DNA of 64,000 nt from Mrakia gelida. Its lineage: Eukaryota > Basidiomycota > Tremellomycetes > Cystofilobasidiales > Mrakiaceae. The notes beneath the pieces are model-generated. The model searched no databases. It saw nothing but the letters and a program-made list of their open reading frames with translations, and had not been told where the DNA came from. How positions within the stretch are numbered: the first letter of the stretch is position 1; every line of letters begins with the position of its first letter. The stretch is taken from NCBI GenBank assembly GCA_024345305.1, contig BRON01000019.1, positions 744,001-808,000 on the forward strand, written 5' to 3'. Shown piece by piece: positions 33,615 through 46,790 of this stretch. The translations under genes and the position numbers were made by a program.

Positions 33615-34687
33615 CGGGCAGGACGAGGAGGCGAAGAGATGGGGAAGGAGGGGAGGAGGAGGAGAGAGGTCGAACAGGAGCGAGAGGGAAGGGCGAAGAG
33701 TCTAGACGACTGTTTTTTGGGGGGAAGAAGGAGGTGATGCGGGGGAGGGAAGGTTGATATCTATGCTTGAGGTTGAGATGGTGAAGCCCACTCCGACAGA
33801 AGGTGGTAGAAGGAAGGAGGAGAGGAGAGCGAACAGGCAATTTGGACTTCAAGCCTAGAAGAGACCGATCGTCGACGCGCTTGGATCCGAGGCGTCTCCC
33901 CTCCAAAGCTTCTTCTTTCACGAGCTTCGATTCATTTTTGGACCTCGTACGATGCCAGACATCTTCTAGACTTCGTGCATTGGAAGGAGCAGCTTTTCCA
34001 GCATCTTTTTGTTGCTGAAGCTGGCGAAGAAGGTTTCGACGTCTATCAGGCTTGCTGTCCCAACTTCACACGATTGGGTGTTCATTCCTCGCTTCCAAAG
34101 ACGACGAACCACGGCTTCTCTCGAGCCCGAACCCGTGGAGCTGGCCTGGACTATGAGCGAGCGAAAAAAAAAGTGAAACCTTGGCCGCTGAACCGAGAAC
34201 TGCTCCGAAACCGACCGCGTCCGTTAGATCTGTTCGGACGCGTCGACTTCGACAGCTTCGTTCTAAGAGAAATGACGCGTCGAGGTCGCATCAACTGATA
34301 CCAACTGCTTGGTAGGTCGGAAGGAGAATCTGCGAACTCCTGAACGAACGTGAAAGCAGTCGCTTTGGAAGCGCCCTTGGAGTTCACCGTTCCACCGAAG
34401 TCATCGCGAAGTCATCGAGTGGCACAGTGTGGTTCGAGAACGAACCGAACAGCACTACTCGTGGACAGCGGGGAAACGAGGCGCCAAAGGTCAGAGACAA
34501 AGAAGTACTGCGTTCGTGATTGCGCGAAAGAGTGAACAGTGAGGCAAAAGGCTTGTGAACAGAAGGTCGAACACGAGAGGACGCGACGCGTCGGCTCTCG
34601 CCTTTCTCAGCCTCTATTCAAGACGAGATCCTCAACCGCCCATGCTGAAAACTCTCTCGCACTCACGAATTGATCGTTAGACTACTG
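33615..34687. other. Intergenic region upstream of the Zn2Cys6 gene
   Basis: About 1.07 kb holding the regulator's promoter and the 3' UTR of the neighbouring minus-strand gene. It contains three GACGCGTC-type words (about 34234, 34276, 34580). Short ORFs exist but none shows splice context or a recognisable motif. Confidence 0.5.
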
Positions 34688-36240
34688 CTAATAGCCCTCC
34701 TTCACCTGCCCAACCATCCCTTCGCTCTTCCTCCTCCTCCGCACGTCGCTCTCGATATCCCACGACATCTCCAACATCTCAACTACAAAGTCCTCCTCCA
34801 CCGCATCGAGCTCATCCAGCTTGAACCCTCCTTCGAACCCAGAGTCTTCCAGTAGATCCAACGTCGCGTCCCAAACCATCCTGCCGAGTTCCTCGTCGTC
34901 TTCCATGTCGGGAGAAACCGACTTCATGAACGGCCAGTGCTTCGTCTTCCACTCGACGGCTTCCCTCTCTCGAGCGAGATCGAGAGGTGAGGCGCTCCTG
35001 GAGGGAGGGTTGGGAGAGGGAGTTTTCTTGAAAGAGGGAGCTCGAGTTTGGGTGGGAAGGGCGTGGTGGTGGTGGTGATGATGTTCGTGGTGGTGAAAAT
35101 CCTCGTCGTAAAACGCTGCCCTTGGATGTTCGAGATCCGGAGGAAGGGAAAGGGCGAAAGTAAAGGCGAGGATGACGGCGATGATGACGGAAAGGGAGTT
35201 CCCCAGTAACGAGCGACGTAGATCGACCAGCGACGCGTCGAGGATCGGGTTCGGCGACGACGAGGTCTTGAGGAGGAGAGAAGAGGGAGGGACAGGATCC
35301 AGTTGACGGTGAAGAAAAGGAAGTGGTAGGAGGCGTAGGAGACGCTTCCGAGGCAGCCAAGGATGATGACGGAGAGGAGGGGGAGCCAGCGGTGAAAAAA
35401 GGAGGAGAGGGAGGTGGTGAAGGACCGAGGCGGGCGTGTTGGTGTTGGATGAGTTGGAGGTGGAGATGGTGGTATGGGTAGCTTTGGGGATGGTGTGGGT
35501 ATCGTTTCGAGCGAGGGAACGTATGGAGCCCGAGGACGTCGCGTCGAGACCCAGGAGTCAGGACGAGGGAAACGACGCGTCGGAGTCACGATCTTGAACG
35601 AGGAAGAAATGGAGTCAGTCTTCTCTCCCACGGCCTGCACAAAACGACGATATGGAAACAAGCATGCACATCTGCTGCTAACGTACAGGCTTCGTCCCCG
35701 TTTCCTCCCCAACAGCGGACGACGACTGACTTCCCTCCGCCTGCTTCTCTCTCATCTTCCTCCTCCTCTCCCTCGCCTCCTTCGGCGTCTCCTCCTTCGG
35801 CGTCTCCTCCTTCACCACCGGCGGCTTGACGAGGGACTCTGGCGGAGGCGGGGTATCAATTGACGGGGTGCAAAGAGGTTGGGACGACGCGACGGAGGGA
35901 GAGGACGATGCGACCGATGCGTTGGTTCCGGACGGGATGGAGGCGAAAGGGTTAAGAGGAAGAGCCTGAGGAGGTAGGACTGAGGTATGGGATGGTGGTG
36001 AGGATGAAAGGTACTGAGAGGATGTTTGCTCGGGAGATTCGGTCGTTCGCTGAAGAGGAGGGAGGGGAGGAAGGTCGAAGTCCTGATCATCTATTCGAGC
36101 GAGGTCGGACGAGGCTTGGGCTGGTGTCGTCCACTTGATCTTGTCCTTGAGGAAGAGACTGAAGGCGAGCGTTGAAATAGAGAGAGTCAGAGATCAAGAG
36201 GACTGCTCGTGCACGTCCAAGGAAAATCGAAATAGCTCAT
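34688..36240 (-). CDS. Predicted integral membrane protein, start overlapping the upstream stop
   Basis: The start ATG at 36240-36238 overlaps the TGA of the coiled-coil gene (36239-36237) as ATGA. Exon 1 (36240-36215, MSYFDFPWT) is joined by a 56-nt intron with a CTCTGAC branch to LFLKDKIKWTTP. A disordered Pro/Ser region follows, including a duplicated KEETPKEETP, then a hydrophobic segment near 35370 (WLPLLSVIILGCLGSVSYAS). A second hydrophobic segment near 35190 (LLGNSLSVIIAVILAFTFAL) leads to a His-rich stretch and a conserved-looking acidic helix (EWKTKHWPFMKSVSPDMEDD), ending at 34688. The two hydrophobic segments lie in frames offset by one base. A 77-nt or 41-nt intron ending CCTCAAG at about 35262 would reconcile them, but its donor would be non-consensus. 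I do not recognise the family. Confidence 0.6.
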
Positions 36241-38426
36241 TTTGGCGTTTCGACGACAAGATCTTGGAAAGGTTTGAACTCCTTCTCGATCTTCTCGTAC
36301 CCCTTGAGGAGAGCAATGTCCTTGACCCTCGGCGAGTCTCGAAGCTCAGCCAGGAAGGTAGCGTATTCGACTCCCTGAACAAACGCGAAACAAGAAGGAG
36401 ATCAGACGAGGTCGGGAAGAGACGAGTGGATATGAGACTCACTCGAGGAGCTCCAAGGAAGAGAGTCTTGCAGGAAGGCTGAGCTGCATAGACTCTCAGG
36501 TGCTCTGGAAGATCGAAAAGGTTGTCAAGGTCAGCTCGTGCTCGAACCGCACGCGGGGAGAGATCATCAGCTCACCTCGAACGCGGATCGAAGTCGCGTC
36601 CTTTGTAGGTCCGACGTCGACGACTGAAACCAAACGAGGAGGACGAAATGGTCAGCTCCAATTGTTGGATTGTTAAGAATGCGAACCGACGGCTCACCCG
36701 AGAACAACTCCTGAGCAGAGAGGAGTCCAGCGAGCCAGTCCGAGAAGATCGCAGCGGTCGCGACGATTCCACCCTGGAAGAGCGGACGAGGAGAGGTAAA
36801 CGTGAGCTGTCGAGCTTTACAGGGCAGGGAAGCCATGGATGCGGCTGAGCTTACCTTGATAAGCTTACCGGTCAAACCGGCTCGGTTGATGAAGACCTGA
36901 ACGATGATAGACTTCGCAAGAGCGTCGAGGATAACACGATCGTCCTCGGATGCGAATCTCTCCTTCAGGACCTTGAAGAGCGAGAGCTGGAGGGTTTGAG
37001 CTGCTCGCCTGCCTGTAGATGAGATACAGGTGACGTGTGGAGGGAGTCAGCGAGAGTTGAGAGAGGAGCAGAGAAGAGAGTCGCGTCGACTGACCTCCTT
37101 TGAAGCCGTCTCGAAGGAAGTCGGGCGTGAACTGGGAAAGAAGACGCGTCGAGGTCAGTACGCAGCGGAGTGGCGACGATGTTATAAGAGCTGGAAGAGC
37201 TTACGATGAAGTCGTTTCCGTTGATGAGAGCCATCGAGAACGGAGCTCCTGCAGGAACAGGCTCGACTCGCTGTTCGATTCGAGAAGGGACGCGTCAGGT
37301 CAGCGCCTCTGCAATGACGATCTCCTCGCACTCTTCCTTCTTCCATTTTCGGTAGAAACGGGTCGCAGCTGCTCACCTCCTTCTGTCCTCCCTCAATCGT
37401 CGTGGTCAACTCCTCGACCTTCTCGTTCAACCCGACCATCGACGACTCCAAGAACTCGATCTGCCTCTCTCCCTCGTCGACCATTCCCTCGAGACGACCC
37501 TGCTCCTCCTTAAGAGTACCGATGAGTTCGTTGAGCTCATCCACAGCGACTTGGTAGTGTCCGATGGCAGAAGCGTGATCCGCCGTCTCCTTGAGCGCTT
37601 CGGCGAGACGAGTCTCCCTCGCTTCGTTGTCGCGACGGAATTCGGCTGAGTGGGAAGAGGGAGAGAAGAGGTGATGAAATTCGAGAAGATAGTCCCCGAT
37701 GAAGAGCTTGGACTGACCGAGAGCAGCCTTGAGGTCGTCGTTCTCCTTCTGAAGATCAGTCGTCTTCTTCGTCCACTTCTGTGCCTCTGAGAGTCGCGAG
37801 AAAACGAGAGGGGGGTCAGCTCAGGCTTGAGCTCGGACAGTCAGAGATGCGAGCTTACCAGAAGCCGTGATCCTGGTGAAGAGAGTGGTGGCGTTGGCCT
37901 TCTCGGTCGCTGAGAGGAGGAGAGAAGACGAGGAAGGAAAGGGGTGCGCTCCCGTGTTTGAACGAAGGCGGAGGAGGGACGAGAGAAGACTTGCCTAGCT
38001 GCTCTGCGAGGCTGTTCTTCTCGATAGTCAAGCCAGCCATCTTCTGAGCATGGTTTCGTCTCTCGTCGGCGAGTTTGCTCTGCTCCCTCTCTGTACAAAG
38101 AAAGGACAGAAGGGAAGAGACAACGGTGAGCTCAACATTCCTCGTCCTCATCCCTCCCTCTCCTCTTGCTCGCACGACTAACCGAGCTCTGCCTTGTGCT
38201 CAGCCTTGAGACCTGAGATATCGACTAGCGACGAGTCTTCCTTCAGACTGCGAGCTTGTTCGTCCTTGGAGAGCGTGTCGAGGAGGATCTTGAGGGTGAT
38301 GGAGGCGGCGGTGAGTTGGGATTGAAGGTCAGCGGCCGTCGCCTTGAGCGGACGAGAAGGAGGGAGCTGGACCGTGAAGGGAGCAGCGTTGGCAGAGAGG
38401 GAGGATAGAGAGGCGAGCGCAGCCAT
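36237..38426 (-). CDS. Coiled-coil protein with DUF7923-like C-terminal domain
   Basis: Roughly ten small exons run from ATG 38426 to TGA 36239-36237. The N-terminal half is almost all coiled coil (KLADERRNHAQKMAGLTIEK, EAQKWTKKTTDLQKENDDLK, EFRRDNEARETRLAEALKET, then LIGTLKEEQGRLEGMVDE). The C-terminal half reads PAGAPFSMALINGNDFIF, RRAAQTLQLSLFKVLKERF, IIVQVFINRAGLTGKLI, GGIVATAAIFSDWLAGLLSA and a final HLRVYAAQPSCKTLFLGAPR. This resembles the DUF7923 region that I know from basidiomycete CCCH zinc-finger proteins (hydrophobic strand, Asn/Asp, then a RAG-type helix). No CCCH finger is present here. The domain assignment is from pattern memory and should be treated as probable. The stop overlaps the start of the next gene. 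Confidence 0.6.
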
Positions 38427-38755
38427 AGAGACGAGGACCAGTCGAAGCAAGAGGAGGCGTGTGATGAGTTGCTCGTCGTTTGTAGTCAGAGAAGGGAAGG
38501 AGGAGGTGAGCTTCGTTTTCAAGAGGGACTCTTCAAGGACGCTCCCAACGACGATATCGAAAGATACACAAATCTTCGAGGGTTCCATCCAGACCTCCCC
38601 TACTCTTTCCTCCTACAACCCCTATCTTCACCTCCTTCCTCTTCTTGCACTCGGTCAGCGGCAACTCCAAACGAACGGTCGACCTTCAGTCCCTCTCCCT
38701 TCCCCATCCCTCCCTCCCCCACCCTCCACCCTTCTCCCTGCCTCCCTCGATCATC

Positions 38756-39898
38756 ATGGCTCCCAAGCGAAGAAGACAGGACGACCCACCTCCTCCTTCT
38801 CCTCCCCCGGCTGGCGACGTCTTCAGTGCCTACTTCAACGATGCTAAAGCAGACATCCTTCTTCGTTCGGTCGACGGACTCCTCTTCGCCACAAAGAAGA
38901 CCTACCTCGTCGCCGTCTCGTCCGTCTTCGAAGAGATGTTTGGGATTCCTTGGCAGATTAAGGAGGAACACAGCGTCAGGAAGGAAGGACAGGTGGCAGA
39001 AGAAGCCCTCCCCGTCGTGGAGATGGCGGAGAAGGGAAAGGATCTCGAGATCTACCTTCGTTGGATTCACCGCCAAACGTTCGACGAGATCTACGACCAG
39101 ATCGACGATATCAAGATCCTGCGAGACGCGACTGTCTACCTCCTCCCCCTCCTCTCGCTCGCCAAGAAGTTCGAATCCCCAGCCGTCTTCACTCCAGCCT
39201 TCCGACTCATCGAACGCTTCGAGTCCGCCCACGCTCCCAACGTCCTCGCCTTCGCCGTCGCTTTCAAGAGACGAAAACTCGTTCAGTCCTCGCTTCTCGC
39301 CTGGATCTCGGACCTTGAGAAGGAGGATCCAGCGGACAGCCGAGACCCCGCCTACTCCAGGTACAACATCAGGCAACGCAAGCTCTTCGCTGGCTCTCAA
39401 AGTTGGTCGTGCTCCGACATCGTCCCCTCCCTGTTCGCTCTCCTCCCTCTCGGCTTCGCCTTCCATCTCGCCGCCGCGGAGAAGGAGATGTTGTGCTCGG
39501 TAGAGTTCGATGCCGAGGAGGTTGTGGAGGACTTCATGGACGCGTTCGAAAACGATTTCCCTCTCGAGTGTGAGTACTTCTCTCACGCACCTCTCCCTCT
39601 CACCGGACTGACGATCTTCTCTCTTCTGTGACGCTGGTCTACACAGAAGCGACGTCGGCAGTCCTGCTCTTCGTGTCTCGGTGTTCAACGTCGTCTCTCT
39701 TTTCAGTGAGTTTCGCGATCTTGCGAACCTCCCTTCGTCGCGCTCGCTCCCTCGACCTTCTCGAGCTGATCCAAGTCTCTTTCGTCCCACAGCTTCTACC
39801 TTTGTGAGTTCCCGCATCATCTTGCATCCGTATCATTCAGCGCTGACCAACGCTTATCGCTTCCTCGCCCTCAGAACCTCAATCTCAAACGTTCGTGA
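38756..39898 (+). CDS. BTB/POZ-domain protein
   Basis: A long first exon opens at ATG 38756 (MAPKRRRQDD, then a Pro-rich lead). It gives a BTB-type fold: DILLRSVDGLLFATKKTYLV, AVSSVFEEMFGIP, YLRWIHRQTF, and a helical C-terminal part ending DFMDAFENDFPLE. BTB proteins dimerise and often bridge CUL3 ligases. From 39568 the structure is less certain. A GTGTGAG donor at 39568 joins in frame to 39647-39705 (SDVGSPALRVSVFNVVSLF), then an 11-nt exon 39793-39803, then 39875 onward, stopping at TGA 39896-39898 for 301 residues. Using the overlapping GTGAGT donor two bases later instead creates TAA across the junction. The BTB portion is secure; the tail is not. Confidence 0.7.
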
Positions 39899-40655
39899 TC
39901 GAAACGCGACACCTTCGCTTCTCGCCTTCCCCTTCCCAACCACCTCGTCCCCCGTGAGTGTTTCACACGTCCCTTTTTTCCACTTCGGAGAACATCTCTC
40001 GATCCATCCAGCTGACCTCGAGATCCCTCCCTCCTTTGCTGCTTTTCAACATCAGCCTTCGGCGCTCGCTCGCCCGTCACGCTCAAGTTCGCTCCTCCAT
40101 TTCCCTCGATCCCATTAACCCGCCACCGCCACCAGCCACATCCCACTCATCAGGTCTCCCTTCCCACTCTCAACCTCCTCCCTCGCGTCAAGTATCCTCC
40201 TCCTTCATTCATCTCAAGCTCGACGCGTCGACGCTCATCGGGGCAGTGAGTCGCTGCTTCGACTCTCTTCTCGATTCGAGATCGACCAACTGATGAAGAT
40301 CATTTCGCTTCTTGCAGGGACATCGTCTGGATCGTCGATGGAAGGAGGGGAGAAGAGGGATGAAAACGGGACGGGGAGGAGACGCGTCGTTTCGTCGACG
40401 AGCTGGGATGTGATGCTGCTTGGTGCTGCCTTCTCGCCCGGTCCTCGATCTCGAGAGTCATAACTCGACGATCGACTCTGTCGGCCTCTGAGCAGGCTGG
40501 AACCAATGGATGAGCTTGAGGGGATGGATTGAAGGGTGTTGAGGACGGGAAAGGAAGGGTTGCTTTGGAAGGAGCACATGGACGCGACGCGAGGGGAGGG
40601 AGAGTCAGATTTCGTTGAGTGTTGTGTTTCAGTAGTCTCTGGTAGTTAGAATGAA
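39899..40655 (+). other. Exon-like blocks downstream of the BTB gene
   Basis: Strong GT donors and AG acceptors with GCTGACC or CAACTGATG branch-like sites outline blocks 39875-39953, 40056-40245 and 40318 onward. No single frame reaches a convincing protein. They could be 3' UTR exons, an alternative Pro/Ser-rich C terminus of the BTB protein, or a non-coding RNA. Confidence 0.35.
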
Positions 40656-40869
40656 TCGATATTTCTCTTATCGCGTCGCGCGCACTTCCTGGTCGATGGA
40701 GATCAAGGAACAAGCGAAGCAGACGGACGACTCGCGATCGATCAATCGACGCGTCGATTTCATCGATATTTCTCTTATCGCGTCGCGCGCACTTCCTGGT
40801 CGATGGAGATCAAGGAACAAGCGAAGCAGACGGACGACTCGCGATCGATCAATCGACGCGTCGATTTCA
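40656..40869. repeat. Perfect 107-bp tandem duplication
   Basis: Two copies, 40656-40762 and 40763-40869, are identical by inspection. Each unit starts TCGATATTTCTCTTATCGCG and contains an inverted-repeat-rich segment around CGATCGATCAATCGACGCGTCG. It lies downstream of the minus-strand gene 41086-42686 and the plus-strand BTB region. The copies cannot encode the same peptide twice, because 107 is not a multiple of three. Confidence 0.95.
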
Positions 40870-41085
40870 CCCTTCGCTCTTTCTTCGCGTCAGAAAGAGC
40901 TCGAACGGATACAAGCACAGGTAGATAGATTAGCGAACAAGGGGGGGAGGAGAAACAACAACCCGAAAGAAACAATGACGAAGCAAACAAACGAAAGCAA
41001 GACAAAGAAAGCAAAACACGACGCGTCTGGAAGCCAACACCCCTCACGCCTCCTCCTCCCTCTCCAAAGCAGACACTATCCACTC
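40870..41085. other. Convergent intergenic remainder
   Basis: About 215 bp between the duplication and the end of the minus-strand gene. It is A-rich for this window (40930-41025, many AAC/AAA words) and consistent with 3' UTR sequence on either strand. No gene seen. Confidence 0.5.
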
Positions 41086-42686
41086 CTAATCTGCCTCCGA
41101 AATAACAAAGTATTCAACAGCCTCCGTTCCCTCCTCTCCTTCAGCTTCCTCAGCCTCCTCCTCATCCTTCTCCTCCTCGACTTCAACAAACATCTTCCCC
41201 ATCTCCACAACCACTACCACCTCCTCCCTCTTCTCCTTCTTCCCCTTCTTCAACTTCCTCGCAACCTTCTTCACCTTCTCCTTAACCCTTATCACAGCCC
41301 CACCCAGACTCCTATCCTTTTTCACAACCTCCCCGTACTTGTCGACCTTTTCCGCGAACCCAGGTCCGAAGCAGAACTGAATGAAGGGAGCGACGACCAT
41401 GAAGGCTGCGACAGCGTAGATTGCCTTGTCGGGAACTTTGGCGGATTGGTCGTTTCCGTACTCGCCGGTTTCGGTGTCGAAGAAGTCGGGGAGTTGGTGA
41501 GGAGGGCAGACAAGGCGAGGGGGTTGGACGCGTCGACCTAAGAGTTTGGTCCGCTTGGATTTGGGAGGAGCAGGGGAAGGAGGAGGTTCAAGAGCGAGAA
41601 CAGGGGTAGGAACTGGTGGAGGAGTGGGAGTGGGAGTGATGGGGACAGGGATGACCTCGAGTTCGGGTTCGTTGGGAGTGGTGTCGAGAACAGGAGCGGG
41701 GACGACGAACTGGAGAGCGGGACGCGAACGACGAGCGAGAGTTTGGGAGGGAGCGTCAGTCCAACGACGAGTGGAGACCTTGCGAGTCTACAAGTAGGCC
41801 GAGTGGACTAACTGAGAGGACCACAGCTCTTGACGAGCCGGCGAAAGAGACAGGCAGAAGCCAGAGAAACGAAAGGAGGTCGTCGACGTCTTCGAGCATT
41901 TCGCTCGAGGTAGGATCCTGAAGTCGGCAGATGCACAAGAGCGAGGAACAGTCAGTTCGAGCCTTGACGAAGGAGTCGCATCCTGAAGGGAAGGAAGAAG
42001 GAAACTCACTTCGCCAGCAGCCGTCGCTCGAAGCTCGCTCCTCCTCCTCCATCCTTTGCTTCTCCTCCAAAGCCATCCCACCCCTCCCCAGACGGCTCGA
42101 ACGAGCTTGAGACAGTTTTGAGAGTTCTGTAAAAGAGGAAGAAAGAAAAGAGAAGTCAGCGAAGGTGTCAAGCTCGACCGAGCAGACGACACGAGAGAAG
42201 GGAGGAAAGGAGGAGGGAGGAGGGAATGTTGAGCTCGAGCTCGACTCGAAGAGGACTCACGATGGCACGAACGAGTGTTCTAGGGGAGGACACCAAGACC
42301 TCGATGTAGCGCAGGAGAGCGTTCCGCAGAGACTGAAAGAAAAGAGATCATGGTCAGCTGAAGTGTTCGAGGATGGTGAGCGTTGAGAGAAAGAAAGGCG
42401 AAAGAGGGAGGGAGGAAAAGCGGGAAGTCGAGCGAAGGCGAGAGGCAGGCCCGCTCTCGCTTCTTCCCTCCCCCGTGAAGACACTATCCACGAGACTAGC
42501 ACGCACAGTGTATACATCCCAACCGAGCTCCTTCACGACGTCAACGGCCTCCCAAAGACTGTACTTGTGCTTCTCGAAGCGCCATGCAACGAGCGCGAGC
42601 CGGACGGCGAAGCGAACATAGATGTTTGGTTCAAGCCCCTCCAAGACGTGCTCCATTAGGACCGAGATAAACAGGACGCAGTCCAT
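41086..42686 (-). CDS. Unknown protein with hydrophobic segments and acidic tail
   Basis: The start at 42686 gives MDCVLFISVLMEHVLEGLEP and a helical exon ending LGWDVYT. In-frame exons SLRNALLRYIEVLVSSPRTL, CLKLVRAVWGGVGWLWRRSK and MLEDVDDLLSFLWLLPVSFA follow. The last part (41790-41086) is a Pro-rich linker, a hydrophobic helix (KAIYAVAAFMVVAPFIQF), a lysine-rich stretch and an acidic end closing VISEAD. The join between the LLSFLW exon and the last part is unresolved. The acceptor TTGTAG at about 41790 is good, but donors fitting the frame are either 25 nt away or a non-consensus GTCTCT 64 nt away. Without that join the first half would stop at 41756. I recognise no family. Its hydrophobic helices suggest membrane association. 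Confidence 0.55.
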
Positions 42687-43726
42687 GGCGAGACGAAAGG
42701 AGGAAGAAAGCGGGGGGGGAGGACAGGAAGGGGTGGCGGGTCGCGTCGCGTGAGAGTTGATCGTTTGCTTCGTTCGTTTGATGGAGGAAGAAGGGATGGA
42801 AGGGGGATGTGGTTGATGCTGAACACAGAGTTGAGAGAGCTAGGGCAACTTCACCTGAACGAAGAGCAGATTTTCAGCGGGAGAAGCATCGAAAAACGAC
42901 TCAAAGACCTTTTGTTTTGATCGAGACTGCTACCCGTTCCTTGCGATTGTCGAATCGATTGCCCTTGGCTTCGAAGGTTGTTCATTTGCGTTCTTCCAGG
43001 GGAGCTCTGGAGAGTCTAAAACGCCTCCTAACCCATCACAGGTCGAGTTCGGTGAGGAGCTTGGAGATGTCGACGCGTCGCGTTTCCGCATCCTGGATCT
43101 CTTGATGCCTCTCAAACATTCAGACTCCCGGAAATCGCCTTGAAAACTAAGCAGCCTTGTTCTCTCTGGCGTAAGTTCATGCGATCTGATGTTGATATTC
43201 CTGCTTCAGCGTCGTCTCGTTTCTCCCTCTGAGAGGCCCATCCTCGACGCGCTCCCTCTCCGACCCCATCAGAAGATTCACTCTAGCACTAGATCCAACA
43301 TTCTCGGATGAGATTCACGAGCAGATAAGGTTCGAGGTAAAGCGAACATCTTCCTGTGAACGGCTTCTTCAAGAAAAGGAAGGGCGCGCCCTTCTCTCGC
43401 CGAGCGAAGGAGCGAGTTCGAGTCACGATCGATCGACCTTCGAGCTTTGAGCTTTCCTTCCTTCCTTCCTCTTTCTTCTCTCAACCCCATTCCTGAAAAG
43501 GTTCGTTCAAATGAAGTTTCCTTCGCTCTTCACTCGTATCAACCAGCTGACCCTCTTCCCTCCTCTCCAGGTACGACCTTCCTCCTTCTCTTCTCGACCA
43601 GTCCCTGGCTTCAGATTTCAGCCGCCCTTCCCTCCCTTCATCCTTCCTCCAACTGACCTCCCTCGATCTCGCTCTCCCTCTTCAGCCCCCCTCCTCAGCC
43701 ACTCACCCCTTTTCACTTCTCTCGCC
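42687..43726. promoter_or_regulatory. Divergent region upstream of DAHP synthase, probable 5' UTR introns
   Basis: About 1.04 kb between divergent starts. The right part shows two intron-like units in the leader of the plus-strand gene: a GTTCGTTC donor at about 43501 with CAGCTGACC and acceptor TCTCCAG near 43570, then a GTACGACC donor with CAACTGACC and acceptor TCTTCAG near 43684. The final leader is CT-rich up to the ATG at 43727. Nothing else is supported in 42690-43440. Confidence 0.45.
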
Positions 43727-46443
<2,717 letters not shown>

Positions 46444-46790
46444 TCGAGCCATAGCTTCATTACCTCGCGTCGTTACGTCCCTCGGTCTTCATTTTCTTTC
46501 CCTTTCTTTCCACCCCTCCCCTCTTCTTCAAAACTCAGCCGATCTGGCTTTCTTCGCACACACACACGCTTATCTAATGGACTATCTTAACGCTCTCTTA
46601 ACATCGTCTTATCGCAAGGAAGGACGGAACGAGAGTTCGAGAGGGAAAGAAGGAAGGAAGGAATCGTTTGATCACCGAGGAAACGGACCTCGAGCTCGAG
46701 CTCACCTCACCCACTCATCCTTTTCCCTTCCTCCCTTGCCTCCAACCACGACCTCTTCAACCAACCCCTCTTCTTCCTCCTTTTGAAGGG
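46444..46790 (+). promoter_or_regulatory. 3' UTR of DAHP synthase and leader of next gene
   Basis: 347 bp with a CA run (about 46557-46566) and a CT-rich stretch (46697-46785) directly before the ATG at 46791. No gene seen. Confidence 0.45.

Noticed and set aside
34432..34450. GGTTCGAGAACGAACC hairpin as a tRNA T-arm
   Set aside because: No acceptor stem, D-arm or anticodon arm at the required distances. No tRNA was found anywhere in the window.
40651..41541. Plus-strand open frame across the 107-bp duplication
   Set aside because: It reads the two copies in different frames and then runs antisense to the well-supported minus-strand gene.
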